64,000 nt of DNA. It comes from Trichostrongylus colubriformis (taxonomy: Eukaryota > Nematoda > Chromadorea > Rhabditida > Trichostrongylidae). The stretch lies in the NCBI GenBank assembly GCA_963978905.1, contig OZ022256.1, forward strand, positions 51,384,001 to 51,448,000, written 5' to 3'. The notes below the pieces were generated by a model, which saw only the letters and a list, made by a program, of their open reading frames with translations, did no database searches and was not told the DNA's origin. Numbering within the stretch: position 1 is the stretch's first letter; the number at the start of each line of letters is the position of its first letter. Both the position numbers and the translations under genes were made by a program. Of this stretch, positions 56,101-64,000 are shown one piece after another.

Positions 56101-56270
56101 CGGTTTAGCCGTTTCATTTTGCACTTTTAATTGTACGTGCACCGTCTCAACAACCAGCCATGTCGTAATGTAAAGTTTCTTTGAGATTGTTAAAGGGGTT
56201 AAGCGAACGTATCACAGCATAAAATGGTGTTTCACAGAGTCGAGCACAAAATCTAGCTTACTATTTTCAG
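53127..56270 (+). other. intergenic DNA between genes 3 and 4
   Basis: 53390-53900 parallels 33640-34160 behind the pseudogene. 54000-54500 parallels 34320-34770. 54960-56270 is the leader of gene 4, with the double ~105-bp repeat (55343 and 55448) and the GATGTGCACGACCGCC site (about 56022). 54600-54900 shows nothing recognisable. No gene found. Confidence 0.6.
55335..55530 (+). repeat. two-unit ~105-bp tandem repeat upstream of gene 4
   Basis: CATTTGATGACATCCAGCGA (55343) and CATTTGATGACATCTAGCAA (55448), same unit as before genes 1-3. Confidence 0.7.
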
Positions 56271-57921
56271 ATGCAACTCCTCGCACTCTTGTGCTTATTT
56301 CTTTTTCCAGAAGAAATATTCACACGAAAACTCACTAAAGAAGAAAATATAATGTTGAAGAAGGAATGCGGCGCCCATGAGCTGAACCAGACACAGAGTA
56401 CGGGCAAGTTCAGGCGATTTTTTACTGAGATGATTGACCATGTCCGACAACATCGCTAGCAATGAAGCTTTTTCTCAAAAGTTAGTCATGGTAAGTAGCT
56501 TTGGTAGTCATTTTCCAGAATGAAACACGGAGATAGGGGTGCGCATGATCTTTCGGTTATAGGATAATGAGAGATTCTGTCAAGAAAGCGAAAGAGCAAT
56601 GTAGAAAAGGTTATGGCTACATCTAGTTACGCTGTACGAGTTTATCCTCAACTCATATTCAAGATAAAACGGTGTCAGGGTGTACCCATCAAGGGAGGTT
56701 TCTTCGGACTTGATGGACCACATATGACCATATCTCCACTTCTTCTTTTCTGAGTTGCAGTTTCTAGTAACTGCAACGATCGCCTGACATGTGCTCAGTT
56801 CCGCTACATAAAGAAAGCGAGTGAGTGAACAACGCCAGTTGCAGCTGCGCATAGAAGGACCGTGGTCCCCGTCAGCCAGTCTTCTCCGATCCCTTGCCCA
56901 ACTATTTTGACCTCCATGAATCTCATTTCACAGAATCTTCTCATTTTTTGGTATTTTTTGTTTGACTTGATTACCCAGATTTGGGTCAGTCAAAAACGAT
57001 GCATGTACAGGGGGTGCCAAAAAAAAGTAATTTTGTCTCCTCCACTTTCGACCCCATTTAGCCAAACTACAGTAAATTCTATTGAGGTATTCTCATCTCC
57101 AGAATCAAGAGCAGACCTAACTCTATCACTATACTCCGTGGCAGCCTCCTGCACGAGCAGAAACGGGAGCAAGGAAAGACTGAACAAGATGTATCACCTC
57201 AACTGGGCAAAATCCGAAATTTCTTCGCCCTCTTTCACAACCTTGCTGACGTCCGTTCAATCTGGGTACCTAAGGGGATTCATACCGGATGGTGTTCTTT
57301 AACATTGCGTTTTTCCCGGGTTCCCAGCGCCCTTCGTTTCCAAGAGCCAAAACGTTCCCCTACCACTGAAACCCCTCCGGAGGCGGATTTGAGGCATGAA
57401 AATGATACTTTGGATCATAGCAGCCTTGTCCAAGCAGCAGGGGCTCTGTGACTTCCAAGAACCGAAGGGTCAACCCTCAGGAAGCTTCCCACAAAAGACC
57501 TACCACGGAGCTTGGCTCCACTGTTTTTAGCGAATTTTTAAATGTAGGTACTCCGAAGCCCGACTGCGCCGAATGAAACCTCCATATTTTTATGAACATG
57601 AACGTGAGGAGCCACAGCTTGTTCCTGCTTTTAGAGGAACATTTCGGGAATGTTTTGCCCCAATACCTTTAGCTCTTTCGTTTCCCTACGTTTTGTAAAA
57701 TTGGCAGATGTGAGCCGTGGGCCAAATTACTTTTTTTTGGCACCCCCTGTATATATCCAATATTCGATGCCTAGATCACAATTCTCAAAAGATCTCTGTT
57801 AGGATTTGTCATATTATGTTGAGATTTTTGTGGTTTTTAGGCTCTGGAATACGATCTATGGGTGGGGAAGAAGTAAAAGCAAACACTCTGCCATGGATAG
57901 CATTACTTATTAGTACAGAAG
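56271..57921 (+). CDS. S1-family serine protease, gene 4, 5' exons only
   Basis: Exon 1 (56271-56403) follows TTTTCAG and encodes MQLLALLCLFLFPEEIFTRK and KKECGAHELNQTQSTG. Exon 2 (57841-57921) encodes SGIRSMGGEEVKANTLPWIA. Both keep the phases of genes 2 and 3. The exon 1 donor is GC (GGGCAAGT) instead of GT. Intron 2 remains alignable with gene 3 up to about 59100 (ACCATTCAGAAAATACATCT), stopping just short of where exon 3 should be; LINE sequence follows. No His, Asp or Ser exon was found before 64000. It is either a truncated gene or its remainder lies beyond large insertions. Confidence 0.6.
57008..57749. mobile_element. Tc1/mariner-like 742-bp element in gene 4 intron 1
   Basis: A perfect 26-bp TIR begins CAGGGGGTGCCAAAAAAAAG and continues TAATTT, with TA on both sides (57006-57007, 57750-57751). 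The interior has only short frames on both strands and no recognisable transposase. The corresponding intron of gene 2 lacks it. Ends and TA target fit the Tc1/mariner superfamily. Confidence 0.75.
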
Positions 57922-59134
57922 GTAATAGATATTTAATGGAAGATTCTAAATGAATAGAGAAACAGCTGAAAGCTACTGTTGACATATTAATGTATAAAAA
58001 AGTCGCTGTCATTGATGAATCGCTGCCGAATGACCTCGCACTACAATGAAAATTCACTCTGGAATGCAATCTGTCTGAATTTGTGCTTTACCTGTAAATG
58101 GCCTGAATGTGGTTTTTTTTCTTCTGAACGTTAAGATCAAAGACTGTGATGTCAGGGATGGGCAAGAACGCCCAATATGAGTCGAAGAGCAGCCAGGGGT
58201 CTAACAAGACCGCATGCTGCGCTAGGGGTCAGGGAGGCAAGTAATGCATCCAACGGTGAGTAGTACTCGAATGCAAGCTCGATTCCTCCAGCGTGTATAG
58301 AAGCTTGGCGAGGAGGAAGAAGTATTAGGCTGAGTGAAAGAAGTTCCATGTGCAAGGCTTTTCACCCGTGAGTAGTGTTCAGTGACCCGGTGATCTTTTC
58401 AGTTTTTGAGCTTAGGTAAAATCTCCATCTCCTCAGTTTACAGTAGCAATTCCATGCTCAGGAAGCGAGGCGGTACCTGATTAAGCATATTTTGAACGTA
58501 TCTGAAAGCCTTGAAGGTAATGACAGAACATATTTACAGTGTTATTAGGTGTGTACTATGCAGTGGTGCACGCGCGATTGCTGTGTCATGATACACATGT
58601 TCCCCACCAACATCCCACATTTATCCTCGAATTTTGGAGTAAAAAGAACAACAGGAAGCTGTCAAGAGGCAGAGCCATACTCGGCTGAAATCTCGCAACG
58701 TTCTTCACTCACCTTTGGGATCCATTACCCTTGGAAGACACCTTGTCTGAGCTCCAGGGATACCTCATTTTTAACAACAATGGGAATCATCAGTTGTGTG
58801 GTGAGTAATGATGTGTAGAACTCCCAGTAGTAAAGACCCTTTGACAGAATTCTTTCATATTTTGTATTTCTTTGATGGAACGCTTCAGCATAGTGCTTGG
58901 GGAACTCTGTGAAGTTCCATTGTGGAACTTCGAGAAAGACTTGAGATTAGCCTCAACCCTTCCTTTCATCGGTGTGAGCTCACCATCCGAAACATACATC
59001 TTCAAACTTTGTTTCGGATGGCATCCTTCACGAATATCCATATCCTTTACCATCCAAAACTTACCATTCAGAAAATACATCTTCAAACATTGTTTCAGAT
59101 GGTGAGCTTTCACAAACGCCACCTTTTCTATTCC

Positions 59135-59470
59135 TGGCGTATACCTGTGACTTGCCTTCTTACCTATGTGCACATCCATTAGTAAAAATTAAGATGTATG
59201 ATGATGACATTAAAATATACGCAATCCACTACGATAATCATGACTGTGTTCCCCAAGCTCTAACCTAGTCTATATGCATCATGATGGAGTGGGCGACGAC
59301 TTGGGGGATACCGGTTAACTCAGAGAAAGCTTCGGTGTTACTTACTGGGGAGGCTGAAAATGTTCCATAGACTTTTAAAGATATCAGGTTGTCCGGGTAA
59401 TGAGAGTAATGCAGTGGTGAGATTCAACAGCATATATTTTTGGACGTCGGAGTCGTGAGAAGACAAAAAT
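59135..59470 (+). mobile_element. LINE reverse-transcriptase fragment 1, decayed
   Basis: TTAGTAAAAATTAAGATGTA then TGATGATGAC reads IKMYDDDIKIYAIHYDNHD, the Y-A-D-D box region of a non-LTR reverse transcriptase with Ala changed. CVPQALT..SICIMMEWATT and GIPVNSEKASVLLTGEAENV follow with stops. It parallels 60060-60250 of fragment 2. Confidence 0.65.
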
Positions 59471-59480
59471 CTGGAATTTA

Positions 59481-59696
59481 GTGTTTCAAGACCCGTACAT
59501 ATGCGCCACCAAGGAAATATGGTCCACACTCTCTTCATCTTTCACAAACGTGCCGGAGGTGGATGAAAAGAAAATGCTATATCGGGCAGCTATCCTTCTA
59601 CACTACCGTTCCAACACCGCGGATGAAGCCCATCGGCTCTTGCTGGAGGAAATGAAGGATCAAGCACGTTCTCGAGCGACGTGCTTCAGATGGTAG
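59481..59696 (+). CDS. unrecognised exon-like frame between LINE fragments
   Basis: A 71-codon frame, VFQDPYICATKEIWSTLSSS through NTADEAHRLLLEEMKDQARS, is bordered by an acceptor-like GGAATTTAG (59472-59480) and a donor-like ATG|GTAGGG (59695). The second half could form an amphipathic helix. I recognise no family. It could be an exon of a lost gene or a chance frame inside retroelement debris. Confidence 0.25.
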   Translation: MFQDPYICATKEIWSTLSSSFTNVPEVDEKKMLYRAAILLHYRSNTADEAHRLLLEEMKDQARSRATCFRW

Positions 59697-59849
59697 GGCA
59701 AGTTAGAAAAATGTCGCCCTGCAAGGGTACCTAGCACGGGCTTCCACAAGGCAATATAAAAATAGGACTTTATAAGCAATGGTAGGGGTAGTCAGGGCCA
59801 ATGTGAAAGGATTACTGAACAGAAAAGCCCATGTGCTTACTATTAGGTT

Positions 59850-60745
59850 ATAGGGAAAGTTTGGCCGGTTTTCGCAATTTCGACTTCGGGAGATCTTAAC
59901 TCGGGTCAGACTGCATTTTTTCTCACAGACTAAGCACCATTTGATCTGGGAACTGCTTTTCCCAAAGATTCGCGTGTTCTAGTGGCGTTCCACAAGGAGG
60001 AGTATTGTCACCTATACTATTCTTGGCATATACTATGACCTACCCTCCTATCTACGTACACATCCATTAGTAAAAATTAAGATGTAGCTGATGACATTAA
60101 ATTGTACGGGGTCTACAATGACGATAATTACGACTGTGTTCACCAAGCCCTAACCCACTCTATATGCAATATGATGGAGTGGGACACGACTTCGGGAATA
60201 CCAGTTAACTTAGAGAAAACCTCGGTGCTTCATATTGGAAAACCTAGATTTTTACCATACACTTTTAAGGATATCACAATCGGTGCACCTCTTGAAGTGC
60301 ATGATTTAGGGTTCCTAATCAATCGCGATCTAAACTTTACGCACCATAGAGACAGAATTGTTCGAAAGGCTTTTTCCACTCTTTTCATGATATTTATGCA
60401 CTTTCATCACAATGATGCTTCAGTTTTCTTGGAATACTATAAAGCATACATTGTTCCTATACTAGAATATGTTTCGCAGATATGGAGCCCTTATACTATG
60501 AAACTCCAGGCTAAGATTGAAAAAGTTCAGCAAACTTTTACGAAAATTTTGATATACCGATGCAGTCTTCATGCTACATCAAGTAGTCTACCTAATTACA
60601 AGGACCGTTTACATCAGTTTAAGCTAAAGTCTTTACTGTATAGGAGAGTGTTCAACGATATTGTAATCTGTTTCAAGATGTTGAAAGGCGAACTCAAAGC
60701 GAGGCCAAGTTCATATTGGATATTCAGGCCTAACAGGGGCCGCCA
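59850..60745 (+). mobile_element. LINE (CR1/Jockey-type) reverse transcriptase fragment 2
   Basis: CSSGVPQGGVLSPILFLAYT (about 59975-60034) is the RT motif before the active site. The active-site box follows as KIKM-stop-ADD (about 60080), its Tyr mutated to a stop. A 200-residue frame then continues through the thumb: MEWDTTSGIPVNLEKTSVLH, VHDLGFLINRDLNFTHHRDR, YIVPILEYVSQIWSPY, KVQQTFTKILIYRC, LKSLLYRRVFNDIV. This order is typical of CR1/Jockey-like LINEs. The frame ends abruptly at a CAGGG-type, C-rich repeat (60733). Non-functional. Confidence 0.8.
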
Positions 60746-61230
60746 GGGCACTCCCAGGTGTCGAGGAAAATGGCCGCTTCAATGCGACCCCCTCCCCCTC
60801 TTCGGGTCCTCAAATGCGACCCCCCCCCTTTCTGTCTTCTAGAGCACCGAGATGCAATTCATCATGCATGTCTGTTATATTCGGGTGGAGTGCAAGTGTT
60901 CCGACTGGAGAGGCCAGGTCAGGTTCCGCGGCGGATTGTAATCAGGTAAAGACAGGTAACCAAAGCCAAAACTCCTCCCCTAATAAGGCTCAGGCAAATC
61001 TGGGGGAGCCCAGATGGCGAAGGATACGCCACCATTCGGACAAATCACCGATTCGCGGTGACCCGATTCAGTGCCGGCCTCTAGAATCGGAACACTTGCA
61101 ACTCACCCGTTATATTCATGTACTTGTATTGTCTGTGTACTTGTATTGTCTTTTGTAAATAAATGTTACAAATATATCTTCATTCAATCTTCATTCAAAT
61201 TTTTCATATATCTAGAGAGAGAAATATATC
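60733..61230. other. C-rich repeat end and AT-rich tail, no gene
   Basis: CAGGGGCCGCCAGGGCACTC, then GTCGAGGAAAATGGCC and runs of GCGACCCCCC resemble the outer part of the hAT-like elements at 38365 and 46356. Further on TGTACTTGTATTGTCT is repeated (61119-61149) and AATAAA occurs at 61157-61162. No right-hand TIR was found. Confidence 0.4.
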
Positions 61231-61466
61231 TTCATTCAATCAATGAACAAATCAATTCAACATTACAAATCATCATCAAATCATCATCAAAATCTTCAAA
61301 ATACACCCTCATATCGGACAGGTATGGTAAGATTCATTAGGGAGTGCATTGCTCCCTATTCCAACAGTATCTGGAATGATCCCTCCTCCATCAGTAATTG
61401 CGTGCTCGTTTATCCGTGCTCCGCTTCTGCTCTGGTCCCTCCTGACACATGTATACGTCTTGAATA

Positions 61467-61685
61467 CATGTATGCAGAACGACTGAAAAAAAATATTATA
61501 AGCAAAATGACACGAACACAAGCAAAAGAAACTTACAATTACGAATCCAATGATGAGCACAAACGATATTGCGACCATGTATGCAGAACGACTGAAAAAA
61601 AATATTATAAGCAAGATGACACGAGCACAAGCAGAAGAAACTTACAATCACGAATCACTGTGGGAGAGCTTTTCGAACGAAGCTC
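61467..61685. repeat. 109-bp direct repeat, two units
   Basis: CATGTATGCAGAACGACTGA begins at 61467 and 61576. The units differ at a few A/G positions (AAAATGACACGAACAC against AAGATGACACGAGCAC). Confidence 0.85.
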
Positions 61686-62360
61686 AATCTGCGTTTCAGT
61701 AGTAGTGACACGTATATGACGATCTCCGATCTCCAGTGCTGACTCAGTAGTAGCGCAGACTACGGAACAAAAATCCTTGCAATACATCACGACGTCCCGG
61801 TGAAACGATGGCATCTGAAAGCTTCAGATAAGGAAACATGTAATAGAATCACATGAAGGAAGCCCAAAAAAATATAAACAAACATTAAACACATTCAAAA
61901 ATAGAGTTTGATAGGAACTATGAAGAATAGTTACGATAAATAGTCAAAATACATGACTAATTCTGAAAGAAATGCAACATACCTTGATGCGATGAACGGC
62001 GGCCTCGAGTATTGACGAAACCTAAAAAAACACATATAAACAAACATTAAACACGTTCAAAAATAGAGCATGATAGGAAGTATACGAATAGTTACGATAA
62101 ATAGTCAAAATACATGACTAATTCTGAAAGAAATGCAACATACTTCGATGCGATGAACGGCGGCCTCGAGTATTGACGACACCTGAAAAAAACACATATA
62201 AACAAACATTAAACACATTTAAACATAAAGCACAACGAAACATGAACATAAAAACATAAAAAAAACATAGAACATAACAGAGAAAAACATGAAAAATACC
62301 TATTAGAAATTCAAAAACTTGAAATTCGCGGTAACATTCGAAGCGCTGCGGTTGCGTCAC
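61646..62360 (-). CDS. candidate small-exon gene with a duplicated 39-nt exon
   Basis: On the minus strand possible exons run from about 62360-62300 (TQPQRFECYREFQVFEFL, donor G|GTATTT), through 62182-62144 (VSSILEAAVHRIE, acceptor TTTTTCAG, donor A|GTATGT) and 62021-61983 (VSSILEAAVHRIK, acceptor TTTTTTAG, donor AAG|GTATGT), to 61814-61646 (MPSFHRDVVMYCKDFCSVVC onward, acceptor CTTTCAG, donor ATT|GTAAGT). The two 39-nt exons have symmetric phase and lie in a 162-bp tandem unit. Linkage to further exons at 61300-61610 is out of frame in my reading. No family recognised. Confidence 0.3.
61873..62230. repeat. 162-bp tandem repeat, 2.2 units
   Basis: CAAACATTAAACAC starts at 61879, 62041 and 62203. 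Units contain GATAGGAA, ATAGTTACGATAAATAGTCA, CATGACTAATTCTGAAAGAA and GGCGGCCTCGAGTATTGACG. Confidence 0.85.
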
Positions 62361-62790
62361 GGCGTGCGAACCTGGAGCGCGCTAATCGACAAAAATGGCT
62401 GAAAATCGCGAAAGTAGACCTTGTTTGAACGACCATAACTTTCCTCATATTCTATGATTTGGGACTTCAGGTGTTTTTTAGAAAGAGCTAGGTTTGCTCT
62501 TTCTAATGACTACTTTAGTTGCTTCAAATGTTCAGAAATGAGAGAGGAATGCGAGTCGAGGATTAGTCGAGGAAAATGAAAATTGCATGCGGGTTTTTTG
62601 GCTTCTAACAGTTATAACTTTTTTTGTGCTGCATGTTTTGCAACCCCAGTTGTTTTTCTGAAACTAGAGACTTTGTTCTTTCCAACGCGCCCTCAAACTC
62701 CTTTGTACGTTGCTTAGTTCTTGAGAAACGTGAGTCGAGGAAATGTCGAGGAAAATTTTTTTGCCATCAAGAGCGTGACAGCGTCGCACA
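62345..62790. repeat. diverged copy of the hAT-associated repeat units
   Basis: GCGGTTGCGTC..TGGAGCGCGC (62349) followed by CCATAACTTTCCTCATATTC, CTTTCTAATGACTACTTTAG, GAGTCGAGGATTAGTCGAGG and CAGTTATAACTTTTTTTGTG mirrors the layout at 46970-47400 and 38760-39200, at much lower identity. Confidence 0.5.
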
Positions 62791-63128
62791 GAGAGCGTTC
62801 AAGACCTCCTCAAAAGCAGCCTCATACTTTCTAAACAATTTTGCTGGTAGCAGTGCAGTAAAACAAACACCTTAGCGTTCTCCGTCCTTGCTCTGGGTAT
62901 GCGCCATGCCTCCTACTTTCGCCGTAGATGTGATTGGAAGGTCAGTAGATGTAACTAGAAGGGTGGTTGGCCTAGTAAGATGATCTCGTGTGGCCATCAG
63001 ATAGGACATACACTTGTGGCTTCGCTTAAGGGATCCGGCATGCACTGGGCTCCTGCTACGAGTTGCAGATAACATTGAAAGGGTGTTTCACGGTGCGAGT
63101 GATCAGTGAATACTCTTTGAATGTTCAG

Positions 63129-64000
63129 TCCATGTGATCTCTGCTGAGGAATGCTTTCCTGTTTTCAACGAGATATCATCGCTCGGCTTCGCCACCATTG
63201 CCTCCACACAATTTCTGGAGCTTTCCCTCAGTCAAGGGTGCAGCGACAACGACGCTTCTCGAAATCTGAACCTCAACGATTATGGAATACTTGTCCTGGA
63301 AACTAAGTCAATTTGGGTGAGATACCATTCTCTGTCGGCTAACTAGTAGTTTTGTTACAATGTCTATTTTTCAGGCTGGCAAGCCCGATGACTTTGCTTT
63401 GATAAGTTTCGTGGACTTCAATAACCAGAGATGGTCACGGGATTCCAGACATAGATTGGAGGAGTTCTTCGTTGTGGGAAGTTTAAAAGATGGAACTATA
63501 CGTATGGACTTTACATTTCACGACATTAACCAGAAAACGGCAAAGTGTTCACGTTTTGTGAATTGGCCTAACTGCAACAGGCCAGGTGTGCAACCGTGCG
63601 ATAAAAGTATAACCCGTTTCTTCAGCAAGTTGTCACAGCCATCTAGCAACGAGCGAGGCTTTCAGACAATTTTTCTCCTTGTTTATCTCAGAACCAACGA
63701 AGACCGCAACTACTTCGTAAGCAAATTCAGCTTTGTCAAAACTTCTGAAAGCGGTCATCCTACTTACAACGCGGAAAAGATTCCAGTGTCGCCATCAAGC
63801 CAGCGGTGGTTCTCGAGCAGGATCAAAAATTTCGTTGTCTTCGTTCCCTCTGAGGAAAGGAGCAGTATGCTTCCTCTTCAGAGAATGAATACTTTGTTGT
63901 CAACTTCGCCGCCTTCCTTCGTTACGCCCAAAACTCTGGCTAAGCAGTGGCTCAACCCACTCCCTGGTTTAGGACTTTCGCCTCACATGCCATCAACGTT
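63129..64000 (+). CDS. two exons of an unrecognised gene, open at the right edge
   Basis: Exon a (63129-63316, after GTTCAG) reads VISAEECFPVFNEISSLGFA to GILVLETKSIW. A 58-bp GT..AG intron follows, and exon b starts at 63375 after TTTTTCAG and stays open for 208 codons to the end of the window: AGKPDDFALISFVDFNNQRW, EEFFVVGSLKDGTIRMDFTF, CSRFVNWPNCNRPGVQPCDK, GFQTIFLLVYLRTNEDRNYF, RWFSSRIKNFVVFVPSEE. The junction is phase 0. Exon a starts in phase 1 (two leftover bases), so more coding sequence lies upstream but I could not place it. No signal peptide or membrane helix in the visible part. The mixed charge, steady hydrophobic pattern and unbroken length support a real gene. It shares nothing visible with the proteases. 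Confidence 0.65.

Noticed and set aside
56862..57302. 146-codon plus-strand frame
   Set aside because: Begins in gene 4 intron 1 and continues through the terminal inverted repeat of the 57008 element, with no recognisable domain.
61309..61614. 101-codon minus-strand frame with a hydrophobic stretch (AYMVAISFVLIIGFVI)
   Set aside because: The hydrophobic part falls in the 109-bp tandem repeat and requires reading through good splice sites; a membrane protein is not supported.

Overview
The window looks like nuclear DNA of a parasitic nematode, most likely a clade V strongylid such as a hookworm. The genes are split into many small exons by AT-rich introns with GT..AG borders. First exons begin directly behind a TTTCAG acceptor, as expected for spliced-leader trans-splicing. 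The proteins are secreted trypsin-fold proteases of the nematode kind. Transposable elements fill much of the introns and intergenic DNA. The species is inferred from these features. I saw no rRNA, CRISPR array or bacterial operon.

The backbone is a plus-strand tandem array of S1-family serine protease genes: the last exon of gene 0 (134-184), gene 1 (7031-19197), gene 2 (23961-29761), an internally deleted pseudogene (31358-33351), gene 3 (36049-53046) and the 5' part of gene 4 (56271-57921). Genes 1-3 share ten recognisable exons: exon 1 signal peptide and propeptide, exon 2 mature N terminus, exon 3 His, exon 4 variable, exon 5 Asp, exon 6 ending before Gly193, exon 7 GDSGGP, exon 8 DWICTHT, exons 9-10 a variable tail. 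The intron phases match, so the copies arose by segmental duplication. Each 5' end carries a related upstream block with a ~105-bp repeat and a conserved GTGATGTG site about 250 bp before the ATG in genes 2-4. Each 3' end carries AATAAA shortly after the stop.

Mobile DNA explains most of the size difference between paralogs. Gene 1 intron 3 holds two inverted Penelope-like copies with hammerhead-like ends and a solo LTR with 5-bp duplications. Gene 3 carries three antisense mariners (one nested in a TAA-flanked foldback MITE), two hAT-like elements with a ~187-bp internal repeat, a 3.2-kb terminal-inverted-repeat element and a 1.2-kb palindrome. The pseudogene carries a fourth mariner. The left 3.5 kb holds an element with two nested insertions that each have 9-bp duplications.

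Right of 59 kb the protease homology stops before exon 3 of gene 4. It is replaced by LINE fragments, tandem repeats, a possible small-exon gene on the minus strand and, from 63129 to the right edge, two exons of an unrelated gene that I do not recognise. Comparing paralogous introns gives empty sites, so several insertions can be placed before or after the gene duplications.
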